DNA from: Bacteroidales bacterium
GTDB taxonomy: Bacteria; Bacteroidota; Bacteroidia; Bacteroidales; UBA932
Assembly (NCBI GenBank): GCA_028724885.1
Contig: JAQYTJ010000055.1
Location: 1 to 64,000, forward strand
Direction: 5' to 3'
DNA length: 64,000 nt
The stretch's first letter is position 1. Every line of letters begins with the position of its first letter. Below the pieces are notes generated by a model. That model saw nothing but the letters and a program-made list of their open reading frames with translations. It searched no databases and was not told the origin of the DNA. The position numbers and the translations under genes are program-made. Below, piece after piece: positions 44,369 to 53,860 of the stretch.

Positions 44369-45442
44369 ATGAAAGAAAAACTCCTTGGAAAAACCCCTGA
44401 AGAGCTTAAAGAAGTGGCAGTGGGATTAGGCTTGCCAGCATTTGCCAGCCGGCAGGTGGCTCAGTGGCTATATTCAAAAAAAGCCAGGAGCATAGACGCA
44501 ATGACGAACATATCCAGAAATGGGCGTGAGAGGCTGGCTGCCGCTTTCGATCTTGGAGCGGTGCCTCCGTCGGCATGCCAGGCATCTGCGGACGGCACTA
44601 AGAAATACCTATTCCCGGTGCGCTGCCCCAAGTCTTTCAGGCAGACCACGGACAGTAGCGAGCTGTATGAATATGAAGACAGCTCCGTCGAGGCAGTGAT
44701 GATTCCGGAAGACGACAGGAAGACTCTCTGCGTCTCCTCGCAGGCGGGCTGCCGCATGGGTTGCAAATTCTGCATGACGGGACGCCAGGGTTTTCACGGC
44801 AACCTGTCCGTCTCCGACATCCTGAACCAGTTCATTTCGATTGAGGAGTCGGGGGAACTCACGAATGCCGTTTTTATGGGCATGGGCGAGCCTCTGGACA
44901 ACTATGTCAACGTAAAGAAAGCGATAGACGTGCTAACGTCGGACTGGGGCTTCGCCTGGAGTCCTAAGCGCATTACCCTCTCCACGATAGGCATCGTGCC
45001 GGTTTTGAAAAAATATCTTGACGAGACACGCTGCCATCTGGCAGTCAGCATGCACGACCCTTTCGACGATGAAAGGGGCGAGCTAATGCCGATTCAAAAG
45101 AAATATCCCATTGAGGATGTGATAAGACTTATTAAGCAATATGATTTCACGGGCCAGAGACGGGTCAGCTTCGAATATATAATGTTCTCCGGCATGAACG
45201 ATGACAAGCGTCATGCTGATGCATTGTCCAGGATGCTTAGGGGGCTGGAATGCCGCGTGAACCTCATTAGATTCCATAAAATCCCGGATGCTCCGTTCTT
45301 GACTTCCCCGGATTTGATAATGGAAAAATTCAGAGACAGGCTTTCCAACCAAGGAATCACATGCACCATAAGGGCTTCCAGGGGGGAGGACATATCTGCA
45401 GCTTGCGGAATGCTTGCCGGGAAACATAATCAATCCTATTAA
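44369..45442 (+). CDS. rlmN: 23S rRNA (adenine(2503)-C2)-methyltransferase / tRNA methyltransferase
   Basis: A 357-residue radical-SAM enzyme. The cluster motif is CRMGCKFCMTGRQGF (CxxxCxxC), and the family blocks FMGMGEPLDNY, ITLSTIGIVP, LAVSMHDPFDDERGELMP and the methyl-carrying Cys near the end (DISAACGM) are present. It adds a methyl group to C2 of A2503 in 23S rRNA and A37 in some tRNAs. RlmN uses two cysteines in addition to the cluster; one is visible in the C-terminal region and one in the N-terminal half. Followed 14 bp later by the patatin gene. Confidence 0.97.
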   Translation: MKEKLLGKTPEELKEVAVGLGLPAFASRQVAQWLYSKKARSIDAMTNISRNGRERLAAAFDLGAVPPSACQASADGTKKYLFPVRCPKSFRQTTDSSELYEYEDSSVEAVMIPEDDRKTLCVSSQAGCRMGCKFCMTGRQGFHGNLSVSDILNQFISIEESGELTNAVFMGMGEPLDNYVNVKKAIDVLTSDWGFAWSPKRITLSTIGIVPVLKKYLDETRCHLAVSMHDPFDDERGELMPIQKKYPIEDVIRLIKQYDFTGQRRVSFEYIMFSGMNDDKRHADALSRMLRGLECRVNLIRFHKIPDAPFLTSPDLIMEKFRDRLSNQGITCTIRASRGEDISAACGMLAGKHNQSY

Positions 45443-45456
45443 AACGAACCTGACGA

Positions 45457-47880
45457 ATGAATGCGAGATTCATAAAAATGCTGCTCTGTGTCGTTATTTC
45501 ATTGAATGCGATATATTCAGTGAACGCCCAGAATGCGGATGACGAAGCTAGGCTAAAAGAAAGTGTCATTGGTGATTTAAGGCTAGAAGCCATACGCCAG
45601 CACCTAGATTCGGTGAGGCATAACAGGCATCGTCCGACGGTCGCCTTGGTGCTCTGCGGAGGCGGCGCTAAAGGTGCGGCTGAGGTAGGAGCAATGCAAT
45701 ATATGAAAAATGTAGGCATACCGATAGACATGGTTATCGGCACTAGCATCGGCGGACTTATTGGCGGAATATATTCATTGGGATACAGCGAGGATCAGCT
45801 AGATACATTGATTAGTAGCTTGGACTGGAATTATACTCTGAGCGATAAGATACCGCAGGCATATAGTTCATATGCCCAGAGGAAATATAAAGAGAAATAT
45901 GTCCTCTCTTTCCCTTTCTACTATGACAGCACGCCTTATGGAATGAGGTTTGAAGATAATTCGCGAATAGAACGTAAGTCTTTGAACAAGATACGCTTGG
46001 GTGCAGGCAATTCAGACGCTTCATCAATTGTGAAGAATAACCTTCTAGGCAGCCTGCCTTCGGGGATGATTTATGGCCAGAATGTAACCAACATATTCAG
46101 TTCTATTTCTGTCAGTTATCAAGATTCCATTGATTTCTATAAGCTGCCAATTCCTTTCATCTGCGTTGCAACTGATTTGGTCTCAGGCAAGGCGAAGGTG
46201 TGGAATGAGGGGAAATTAAACACTGCGCTCCGTTCAACTATGTCCATTCCTGGAATGTTCACGCCTGTTAAAACAGACGGAATGGTGCTGGTAGATGGGG
46301 GGATGAGGAATAATTTCCCTGCGGACATCGCTAAGGCAGCAGGGGCTGACATAATAATTGGCATAGATCTTTCAGAAGGCTACAAGGGCTACGACGAGAT
46401 TAACAATCTGATGGACATTTTTGGCGCTGGAATTGACATGATGGGGCGTAATTCCTTCGAGAATAACGTGATGATACCGGATGTAACGATCAAGCCGGAC
46501 TTGAAAGACTATAACATGCTCAGTTTTGATTCGCAGAGTATAGACACAATGTATCAAAGAGGATACAAGGCTGCGCTGGCTGTAGCGGACAAGCTGGATT
46601 CACTTAAGGCAGTGATTGGTCCTGACACTACGACTCTTGGCAGAAAACGCGCCGAAGACATTATAAATAAGAAAGTCATGGTGGATTGGGTCGAGGTCAT
46701 CGGGGTAACTGACGCAGAAAGTGCTTACCTGATGAAGCAGCTGAAAATCAAGGCTGGAACCATGATGGACAAGGACGATTTCGAGGATGCTCAGGCAACG
46801 ATTCTTGGCACAGGGGCATTTGATTACGTGAATTACGAGCTAAGCGGGACTTGCGAGCCATACAGGCTGAGATTCATATGCAGGCGCGGACCCATCAACC
46901 AGCTAGGCTTGAGTGGGAGGTTTGACACCGAGGAAATTGTCTCGATGCTGGTTAACGTGGGTTTCGGAGTGCATAAGCTTCAAGGCCACTCGTTGGATTT
47001 CACTGGCAAGGTCGGAACAAATCCATACGTTAATCTCGTGTATTCGTATATCGATCCTAAGGGCATGACACTCAATGCTTTTGCTGGAGTTAGATACACA
47101 GATAGGAATATGTTCAGCATTGGTGACAATAAGTTCAAGATTAACTTCTTGGATGTGCGCCAGGAACTGTATTTCTCGAATATTCGTTGGTCAAATTTCT
47201 TCTTGAAGGTTGGCGCTAGGAATGACTACTATCATGTTAGTTCGATGATGGCAAAGCAGGTCACTGGTGATTATGACATAAATCAGCTCAGCAACGATTA
47301 CATATCGGCATTCGTGGACGCAATCGCTGACTCTTTTGATAATTCCTATACCCCAACGAAGGGACGCTCGCTGAAACTTTCCTACGAATGGGTTTTCGGC
47401 GGCTTCCCTAGCAAGTTCAATAATTTTCACACGTTCCAGTTTAGCGGCAAGTGGTTGTTTGGCGGCGATGCATTCGCAGTTATGCCTTCGATAGATGCCC
47501 GCTATCTTCTGGGTTCAGATGTGCCTGTGCCATATACGAACACTATTGGCGGCAATCTGGCAGGCCGTTATCTCGACCAGCAGATTCCATTCATGGGAAT
47601 AGATAATGCAGCTGCAATGCAGACTATGCTTGCAGTTAGTGGCGTTGACGTGCGCTTCAAGCTATTCAAGAACAATTACTTGTCAGGAGTATTTAACTAT
47701 GCTGCCACCTTCGACGATTTCAAAGATATAAATAGCTGGAGTTCCGAGGTCCACGATTATTTCGGATGTGGGCTACAATACGTTTATAATTCTATCATCG
47801 GACCAGTGAAATGCAATATTCATTGGTCAAGTTATAATCGCAAGGTGGGCGCATACCTTAGCGTTGGATTCGATTTCTGA
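45457..47880 (+). CDS. Patatin-like phospholipase with POTRA and outer-membrane barrel
   Basis: An 807-residue exported protein. After a signal peptide (about 1-25), the patatin domain spans about 45-340: oxyanion motif GGGAKGAAEVG, nucleophile Ser97 in GTSIGG and catalytic Asp280 in VDGGMRNNFP. A POTRA-like region follows (about 400-480), and a C-terminal BamA-type 16-strand barrel ends in aromatic GFDF. This is the type V-d architecture (PlpD-like), in which the lipase is fused to its own outer-membrane translocator. Common in Bacteroidetes. It is followed by recX after 3 bp. Confidence 0.93.
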   Translation: MNARFIKMLLCVVISLNAIYSVNAQNADDEARLKESVIGDLRLEAIRQHLDSVRHNRHRPTVALVLCGGGAKGAAEVGAMQYMKNVGIPIDMVIGTSIGGLIGGIYSLGYSEDQLDTLISSLDWNYTLSDKIPQAYSSYAQRKYKEKYVLSFPFYYDSTPYGMRFEDNSRIERKSLNKIRLGAGNSDASSIVKNNLLGSLPSGMIYGQNVTNIFSSISVSYQDSIDFYKLPIPFICVATDLVSGKAKVWNEGKLNTALRSTMSIPGMFTPVKTDGMVLVDGGMRNNFPADIAKAAGADIIIGIDLSEGYKGYDEINNLMDIFGAGIDMMGRNSFENNVMIPDVTIKPDLKDYNMLSFDSQSIDTMYQRGYKAALAVADKLDSLKAVIGPDTTTLGRKRAEDIINKKVMVDWVEVIGVTDAESAYLMKQLKIKAGTMMDKDDFEDAQATILGTGAFDYVNYELSGTCEPYRLRFICRRGPINQLGLSGRFDTEEIVSMLVNVGFGVHKLQGHSLDFTGKVGTNPYVNLVYSYIDPKGMTLNAFAGVRYTDRNMFSIGDNKFKINFLDVRQELYFSNIRWSNFFLKVGARNDYYHVSSMMAKQVTGDYDINQLSNDYISAFVDAIADSFDNSYTPTKGRSLKLSYEWVFGGFPSKFNNFHTFQFSGKWLFGGDAFAVMPSIDARYLLGSDVPVPYTNTIGGNLAGRYLDQQIPFMGIDNAAAMQTMLAVSGVDVRFKLFKNNYLSGVFNYAATFDDFKDINSWSSEVHDYFGCGLQYVYNSIIGPVKCNIHWSSYNRKVGAYLSVGFDF

Positions 47881-47883
47881 TTC

Positions 47884-48351
47884 ATGGATATGGAATATTC
47901 GAAAATATTGAATAGCCTTCAGCGGCAGTGCGTCAAGAGGGAGTATTGCCAATATGACATATTCGGAAAGGCTCTTAAGGCATTTGAGGGAGACAGGGAT
48001 CTTGCGCAGCGGGCAGTTGCTGCTTTGGCGGCTGACAAGTTCGTCGATGATTCTAGGTACGCCGCTGCCTTTGCTAGGGAAAAGTCTCGCCTGAACGGGT
48101 GGGGACCTGCCAAAATCTCTTTCGCTCTAAAGATGAAAGGCATATCTCGAGCTGCCATTTCAGCCGCTCTTGATGAGGTGGATCCTGATGAGGCTCGCAA
48201 GAAGATGCACTCAGTCATGGAAGTGAAGTGCAAGGCACTGGAAGGTGATCCGGAGAAAAAGCTGAAGCTGCTTAAGTTCGGGCTTGCAAGGGGCTATGGA
48301 TATGATGCCCTGGCTCCAGTCGTGGAGGAACTGATTTCAGGAGCAGAATAA
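47884..48351 (+). CDS. recX: RecX regulatory protein
   Basis: A 155-residue RecX. Three-helix tandem repeats are recognisable: REYCQYDIFGKAL, then FVDDSRYAAAFAREKSRLNGWGPAKISFALKMKGIS, and a final LLKFGLARGYGYD. RecX binds inside the groove of RecA filaments and limits their growth. In many bacteria it is next to recA; here the two are about 3.6 kb apart and on opposite strands, with rlmN and the patatin gene between. Confidence 0.88.
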   Translation: MDMEYSKILNSLQRQCVKREYCQYDIFGKALKAFEGDRDLAQRAVAALAADKFVDDSRYAAAFAREKSRLNGWGPAKISFALKMKGISRAAISAALDEVDPDEARKKMHSVMEVKCKALEGDPEKKLKLLKFGLARGYGYDALAPVVEELISGAE

Positions 48352-48406
48352 CCTCTGGGAGCTATGATTTGGCAATTCGGAATATAATGCCGACCTTTGC
48401 CACTCT

Positions 48407-49738
48407 ATGAAAATCAGGCTTTCCGATCATTTCTCGTACGGGATTCTTTTCCGTTTCACGATTCCGACAATAGGCATGATGTTATTTGCCTCGGTATACA
48501 ACATCGTGGACGGGCTTTTCGTGTCTAATATGGTCGGGAAAACCCCTTTCGCAGCCCTCAATCTCATATTCCCTTTCATTCAGATGCTGACATCCTTCGG
48601 GTTCATGATAGGAACTGGTGGAACGGCAATGGTTTCAAGGCTTTTAGGACAGAAGGATTATGCCAAGGCCAATAAGGTTTTTTCTATGCTGGTGTATTTT
48701 GCTTTGGCTCTGGGCGTTATTCTGGCTGTCATTGGGATTTTGTTCGTTAGAAAAGTCTCAATCTTCTTTGGCGCCACAGAAGACATGTTGGATCAATGCG
48801 TCCTTTATGGCTCTATATGCTTGTCAGCGTTGCCGGCTGCAATGCTGCAATTTGTATTTCAACCATTGATGATTACTGCAGCCAAGCCAACGATGGGATT
48901 CTGGGTTACCATAGGAGCCGGGCTCATGAATATTTGCATGGATGCCTTATTCATTGGCGTATTTCATTGGGGGTTGGCTGGTGCGGCTGCCGCTACTGGA
49001 CTGAGCCAGTGCGTTGGCGGTTTCGTGCCTCTTGCCTATTTTGCAAGGAAGAATTCTTCGCTGCTGAAACTCGGAAGGCCGGCCAGAAAAGCTGGAATTC
49101 TGCTAAATGCCTGTGCCAACGGCTCTTCTGAGTTATTGTCCAATATCTCAGCCTCTGTCGTCGGGATGCTGTTTAATTACCAGCTGATGAAATATCTTGG
49201 GGAAAATGGAGTAGCGGCCTATGGCGTGCTAATGTACATAAACTTCATATTTCTAGCTATTTTCATTGGATATTCCGTCGGGGTCGGACCAGTGATAGGC
49301 TATAATTTCGGAGCAGAAAATCATGATGAGCTTAAGAATATTTTCTCGAAGAGCATAAAGATTATAGCCATGTTTGCCGTTTTGATGACGTTGTTTGCAG
49401 AACTGCTTGCTGGACCGCTGGCTTCGAGCTTCGTCGGCTATGATCACGAGCTCTGGTTGCTTACTCGTCATGCTTTCCGAATATATTCTGTCGCTTTCCT
49501 GCTGTGCGGATTCAATATTTTTGGCTCGGCTCTCTTCACTGCTCTCAGCAACGGCGTGATTTCGGCTGTCATTTCTTTTTTCAGAACGCTTGTCTGCGAA
49601 GTGGCTGCGATTATGCTGCTGCCTTTGATTTTCGGCATCAATGGAATCTGGGGCTCCGTCATCGCCGCTGAAATCGTCGCCCTGGGACTGACGACCTTCT
49701 TCGTCCTCCGCTTCCGTCCGAAGTACCGCTACTTCTAG
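48407..49738 (+). CDS. MATE-family efflux transporter
   Basis: A 443-residue multidrug and toxin extrusion protein with about 12 transmembrane helices. The typical start SYGILFRFTIPTIGMMLFASVYNIVDGLFVSNMVG and the pseudo-repeat at about residue 245 (NISASVVGMLFNYQLMKYLGENGVAAYGV) fit the NorM/DinF type. It would export cationic compounds in exchange for Na+ or H+. It is the last gene before a palindromic repeat. Confidence 0.92.
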   Translation: MKIRLSDHFSYGILFRFTIPTIGMMLFASVYNIVDGLFVSNMVGKTPFAALNLIFPFIQMLTSFGFMIGTGGTAMVSRLLGQKDYAKANKVFSMLVYFALALGVILAVIGILFVRKVSIFFGATEDMLDQCVLYGSICLSALPAAMLQFVFQPLMITAAKPTMGFWVTIGAGLMNICMDALFIGVFHWGLAGAAAATGLSQCVGGFVPLAYFARKNSSLLKLGRPARKAGILLNACANGSSELLSNISASVVGMLFNYQLMKYLGENGVAAYGVLMYINFIFLAIFIGYSVGVGPVIGYNFGAENHDELKNIFSKSIKIIAMFAVLMTLFAELLAGPLASSFVGYDHELWLLTRHAFRIYSVAFLLCGFNIFGSALFTALSNGVISAVISFFRTLVCEVAAIMLLPLIFGINGIWGSVIAAEIVALGLTTFFVLRFRPKYRYF

Positions 49739-49763
49739 CGGCTTTAGGATTTATGCAACACCC

Positions 49764-49830
49764 TGTCATCCTGGACTTGTTTCAGTATTTAGTGCCTGCG
49801 GACCGGATTCTGGGTCAAGCCCGGATGACG
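49764..49830 (+). repeat. Diverged palindromic element (copy 6)
   Basis: The left arm GTCATCCTGGACTTG and the right arm GATTCTGGGTCAAGCCCGGATGAC, separated by about 27 bp, could pair into a longer imperfect hairpin. It lies between the MATE and purC genes. Confidence 0.75.
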
Positions 49831-49909
49831 TAAGGGAATCGATTCTCTCGGTGTAATGATTTGTTGAAAAGTTGTTGGCATATTCCTATGTAAAGAGAGT
49901 GAGAATTGC

Positions 49910-49917
49910 TAATTTTG
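49910..49917 (+). promoter_or_regulatory. -7 element for purC
   Basis: TAATTTTG matches TAnnTTTG and is 28 bp before the purC ATG. Confidence 0.45.
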
Positions 49918-49945
49918 TGGGCGGAACTTAATATTCATAAAATAT

Positions 49946-50887
49946 ATGGAAGCAATTGTCAATACCGATTTCAAGCTGCCTGGACAAACAGGGAAGTACG
50001 TCGGGAAAGTTCGTGATGTCTATGACATCGAAGGAAAGTATCTGGTCATGGTCGTGACAGACAGAATCTCGGCCTTTGATGTGGTTTTGCCTAAAGGTAT
50101 ACCTTACAAAGGGCAGGTGCTGAACAGGATAGCAGCTAAGTTCCTGGATGCGACGAAGGACATTCTTCCGAACTGGAAAATCGCAGTTCCGGATCCTTCG
50201 GTGACAATTGGTTACAAATGCGAACCATTCAGAGTCGAGATGGTCATCAGGGGTTACCTCGCCGGCCATGCATGGAGAGAGTACAAGGCGGGAAAGCGCG
50301 AACTCTGCGGCGTGAAACTACCAGACGGCATGGTGGAGAATCAGAGGTTCCCTGAACCCATCATCACTCCGACTTCAAAAGCCATCGAAGGACACGACGA
50401 AGACGTGACCAGAGATGATATCATCTCTAGCGGCCTCGTAGGTAAAGAGGATTACGCTAAGCTGGAGGAATATACAAGGGCGATTTTCGCTCGCGGAACG
50501 GAAATCGCTGCCAAGCAAGGCCTGCTGTTGGTAGACACCAAATACGAATTCGGCAAGAAGGACGGTCAGATTTACCTTATGGATGAGGTGCACACCCCGG
50601 ACTCTTCCCGCTATTTCTATTCCGACGGCTATGAAGAAAGGCTGGCCAAAGGCGAGCATCAGAAACAGCTTTCCAAGGAATTCGTTCGAGAATGGCTGAT
50701 GGCAGGTGGCTTCCAGGGACAGGCGGGGCAGAAGGTTCCGGAAATGACTCCTGAGGTGGTAAACAGCATCACCGACCGCTACATCGAGCTCTTCGAGCAT
50801 ATCACCGGCGACAAATTCCAGAAGACTGAATATACCGCCGGAAGCATTGAAAAGAACGTCCTCGACTGCCTCTCCACGCTGAAATAG
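49946..50887 (+). CDS. purC: Phosphoribosylaminoimidazole-succinocarboxamide synthase
   Basis: A 313-residue SAICAR synthetase of the longer type. Motifs: [53 protein letters not shown] and [12 protein letters not shown]. It joins aspartate to CAIR in purine synthesis. Its neighbours are not purine genes, so it is a stand-alone unit. Convergent with mtgA. Confidence 0.98.
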   Translation: MEAIVNTDFKLPGQTGKYVGKVRDVYDIEGKYLVMVVTDRISAFDVVLPKGIPYKGQVLNRIAAKFLDATKDILPNWKIAVPDPSVTIGYKCEPFRVEMVIRGYLAGHAWREYKAGKRELCGVKLPDGMVENQRFPEPIITPTSKAIEGHDEDVTRDDIISSGLVGKEDYAKLEEYTRAIFARGTEIAAKQGLLLVDTKYEFGKKDGQIYLMDEVHTPDSSRYFYSDGYEERLAKGEHQKQLSKEFVREWLMAGGFQGQAGQKVPEMTPEVVNSITDRYIELFEHITGDKFQKTEYTAGSIEKNVLDCLSTLK

Positions 50888-50916
50888 ATATTCTGGATTT
50901 TAATCCGGGAGGCAGG

Positions 50917-51678
50917 TTATTTTGATTTCTTGGCAGAGGACTTTTCTTTTTTAGATGCAGCGCTCTTGTGATAAATCCAGTCGGGGTAGGCGAGTTTCGG
51001 CTCAAGGGCAGCAATCTGGTTAGCGCGCATCATGAGATAACTCGTCGGGCGGGCAGCATTGCGTCGAAGCGGATTCGGCAGGCATGCGGCAATCAGGCAG
51101 CATTGCTGGCGAGTCATCTTCGCCGCAGTGGTTCCGAACAGCTGCTCTGCGGCAGCCTCGCTCCCATATATTCCTTTACCCATCTCGATGACATTCAGAT
51201 AGACCTCCATTATCCGCTCCTTGCTCCAGAGCGCCTCGATGAGCACCGTGAAATAGGCCTCTAAGCCCTTCCTGCACCATGAACGCGACTGGAACAGGAA
51301 CACATTCTTTGCAGTCTGCTGGGAAATCGTGCTTGCCCCACGTATCCTCTGCCTCTTCCCGGATTCATATTCCTGCCTGGCTTCTTTGATGGCTTTCCAG
51401 TCGAACCCATTGTGCTTGTCGAACAGATTGTCTTCGCTAGCCATCACTGCACGAGCCATCTCTGGCGAAATGTTCTTATATCTTACCCACTTGTAGTGAG
51501 TGTGATATTTTTTGTCGTCACGGAACTGAATCGACCGCTGAATCATCGTGGGGGTGACAAGAATCGGGCACCACTTCAGTACGATGACGCTCACCAGCGA
51601 AAGCGCAATGAGCGCCAGCGGCAGCTTTATCAGAAGCAGCCTCCACAAACGTCCAAGGAATGTCCTCTTCTTTGCCAT
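50917..51678 (-). CDS. mtgA: Monofunctional biosynthetic peptidoglycan transglycosylase
   Basis: A 253-residue GT51 enzyme. One N-terminal membrane helix (LLLIKLPLALIALSLVSVIVL), then the glycosyltransferase with ASEDNLFDKHNGFDW (catalytic Glu), RGASTISQQTAKNVFL, and ERIMEVYLNVIEMGKGIYGSEAAA. It polymerises lipid II into glycan strands at the inner membrane and lacks a transpeptidase domain. The C-terminus is a lysine- and serine-rich tail. Confidence 0.96.
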   Translation of the reverse strand: MAKKRTFLGRLWRLLLIKLPLALIALSLVSVIVLKWCPILVTPTMIQRSIQFRDDKKYHTHYKWVRYKNISPEMARAVMASEDNLFDKHNGFDWKAIKEARQEYESGKRQRIRGASTISQQTAKNVFLFQSRSWCRKGLEAYFTVLIEALWSKERIMEVYLNVIEMGKGIYGSEAAAEQLFGTTAAKMTRQQCCLIAACLPNPLRRNAARPTSYLMMRANQIAALEPKLAYPDWIYHKSAASKKEKSSAKKSK

Positions 51679-51799
51679 AAAGAATATTAAAGGTTGCGAA
51701 ATTAATCATTTTCCGGAAATATTGTCTGTCGGCCTTCTCTGATAGGTTAGAAATATGCCGAATATTGGCTATATTCGCAAAATGCAATATCCTAATGTT

Positions 51800-53197
51800 A
51801 TGAAAGCAAGATTTTTCCTTCTGGCAGCTACTGCTGTGGCGCTCTTCGCCCCCAAAACATTCTCACAGTCAAAGATAGACCCCAAGGGTGGCATCTCCGC
51901 TGATATTCTCTCCGAGATTTCAAAGGGCTATGAGGGCGCAGCATCGGACAAGGCAATACGCAATGCGCTCAATTCCAATTCCATAAGCGTGCTCGCCACA
52001 AATGTGGACAATCTTGCCATGATAGACACCCATTTCTCTGATGAAGTGAAGACCAAGGGCCGCACGAACCAGAAATCCTCCGGCAGGTGCTGGCTGTTCT
52101 CCGGACTTAACGTGCTTAGGTCCAGAATGATCGAGAAGCATGACCTAGGCAGTTTCACTTTCTCGCAAAACTACATATTCTTTTACGATCAGCTGGAGAA
52201 GGCAAACTTGTTCTTGCAGGGCGTGATTGACACGAAAGATCTTCCTTTCGACGATAGGAAAGTTGACTGGCTGTTCAGCAACCCTATCGGCGACGGCGGG
52301 CAGTTCACCGGCGTTGCAAACCTGGTGATGAAGTACGGTCTGGTGCCATCAGATGCCATGCCGGAGACATATTCAGCAAATAACACCTCTGGGATGCGCA
52401 GCCAGATTGCCACTAAACTGAGGGAAGACGGCTTGAAGTTGCGAGATGCTTCTAAGAAAGACTGCCATGAGATGAAGGTCCAGATGTTGAAGGAACTTTA
52501 TAGAATGCTGGTACTCTGTCTCGGTGAGCCACCGAAGGAGTTCGAATGGACAAGATATAATTCGAAGAACGAATTCGTAAGCCGCAAGACCTATTCTCCG
52601 AAGTCGTTCTATGCAGAGTTCATCGGTGAGGATCTTGAAAACAACTACGTCATGCTTATGAACGACCCTTCCCGCGAGTACGGCAAGGTCTATGAAATCG
52701 ATTACGACCGTCACGTCTATGACGGCCAGAACTGGCTGTATGTCAACCTGCCAATAGAACGCATCAAGGAAATAGCAATCGCTTCAATCAAGGCCAACAC
52801 TGCCATGTACTTCTCCTGCGACGTGGGCAAGTTCATGGACAGGACGAAGGGCACTCTGGACCTTCGGAACTACGACTACGGCTCACTCTTCGGAACTACT
52901 TTCGGCATGGACAAGAAGCAGAGGATAATGACCCACGCCAGCGGCTCATCCCACGCAATGACTCTGATTGCGACTGACCTGCGTGACGGCAAGCCCGTCA
53001 AATGGATGGTGGAGAACAGCTGGGGCGAGACATCAGGCTACAAGGGCAACCTCATCATGACCGACGACTGGTTCAATGAATACATGTTCCGTCTCGTCGC
53101 AGAGAAGAGATTCATTCCAGCCGATATCATGGATATGCTGAGTCAGAAACCGATCCTCCTCCCCGCCTGGGACCCGATGTTCCTCCCGGAGGAATAA
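51800..53197 (+). CDS. Secreted C1-family peptidase (PepC/bleomycin hydrolase-like)
   Basis: A 465-residue protein from MKARFFLLAATAVALF at 51800, with a signal peptide ending near FSQ. Catalytic Cys97 lies in SSGRCWLFSGLN, His385 in SSHAMTLIA and Asn406 in VENSWGETSGYKGN, which is close to canonical aminopeptidase C/bleomycin hydrolase. Apart from the signal peptide, the length and layout are those of cytosolic PepC. It is a homologue, but not a close one, of the gene at 15.3 kb. Probably a periplasmic aminopeptidase that trims peptides. Confidence 0.92.
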   Translation: MKARFFLLAATAVALFAPKTFSQSKIDPKGGISADILSEISKGYEGAASDKAIRNALNSNSISVLATNVDNLAMIDTHFSDEVKTKGRTNQKSSGRCWLFSGLNVLRSRMIEKHDLGSFTFSQNYIFFYDQLEKANLFLQGVIDTKDLPFDDRKVDWLFSNPIGDGGQFTGVANLVMKYGLVPSDAMPETYSANNTSGMRSQIATKLREDGLKLRDASKKDCHEMKVQMLKELYRMLVLCLGEPPKEFEWTRYNSKNEFVSRKTYSPKSFYAEFIGEDLENNYVMLMNDPSREYGKVYEIDYDRHVYDGQNWLYVNLPIERIKEIAIASIKANTAMYFSCDVGKFMDRTKGTLDLRNYDYGSLFGTTFGMDKKQRIMTHASGSSHAMTLIATDLRDGKPVKWMVENSWGETSGYKGNLIMTDDWFNEYMFRLVAEKRFIPADIMDMLSQKPILLPAWDPMFLPEE

Positions 53198-53349
53198 TGC
53201 GCTATTCCGTAATTTCCGATGCTTGAAAACTGCAATATCCAGCTAATTCAGGCTATGCAAAACTGCACTGTTCTTCAAAAAAATAGTGTGCGTATTCATT
53301 ACTCCGACAAATAATTTCAGCTACGACGGACGATATATTTAATTAACAT

Positions 53350-53380
53350 TTTGTTAATAACATTTTGTTAATTATATTTG
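53350..53380 (+). promoter_or_regulatory. Consensus promoter upstream of the ATPase remnant
   Basis: TTTG (53350-53353), a 19-nt spacer and TATATTTG (53373-53380) fit the consensus exactly. The TTTG box lies in a tandem AACATTTTGTTAAT palindrome pair. It would drive an RNA through the ATPase remnant toward the polysaccharide genes. Confidence 0.65.
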
Positions 53381-53445
53381 CTAAAATCAGAAAATGCATA
53401 GACGTGTGCGCCTTGCAAGAGATAACTGATATCTCTAAATTTTTC

Positions 53446-53757
53446 AGGGCCTCTGGAGGAATAAGACCCCTGATAAGCTACGTTCCGTTTATTTGCCTGC
53501 CGCAGGTTTCCATCACCTGGCAATACGACGAGGAAACTTCCCTGACTTTGAACTCTATGCTGAACTATTTTGAAAGCAGCCAGACAGCTATCCTTGTTGC
53601 AATTGACGAATTGCAACAGATAAGAGAGTTTCGGGACGTGAATATGGAGGCTAAGCTCAGATTGTTTATTCAGCCTCTGGGCAATGTATGCTTCATATTC
53701 ATTGTCAGCAGTATGCATGTCATTAGCGGTATATTCATGGACATGGTGTGCGGCATA
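53446..53757 (+). pseudogene. Fragment of an archaeal-type AAA ATPase
   Basis: The frame reads a degenerate ...LPQVSITWQYDEETSLTL segment, then LNYFESSQTAILVAIDELQQIREF (Walker B with DE) and FIQPLGNVCFIFIVSSMHVISGIF (sensor-like). This matches the central AAA part of the ATPase_2-like proteins of Bacteroidetes. Walker A is missing upstream and the C-terminal half is missing downstream, so it is dead. Similar in type to the DUF4143 tail at 1.2 kb, although these are not necessarily parts of one gene. Confidence 0.7.
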
Positions 53758-53860
53758 TCAGACGTATGTCTGCTGAAGTATTGGCAAAATGTGCTGAATG
53801 TCAGCATTTTATGGTAAAATTTAGGAATGAGAATACAATAAAAGCATATCCCAGAACGCA

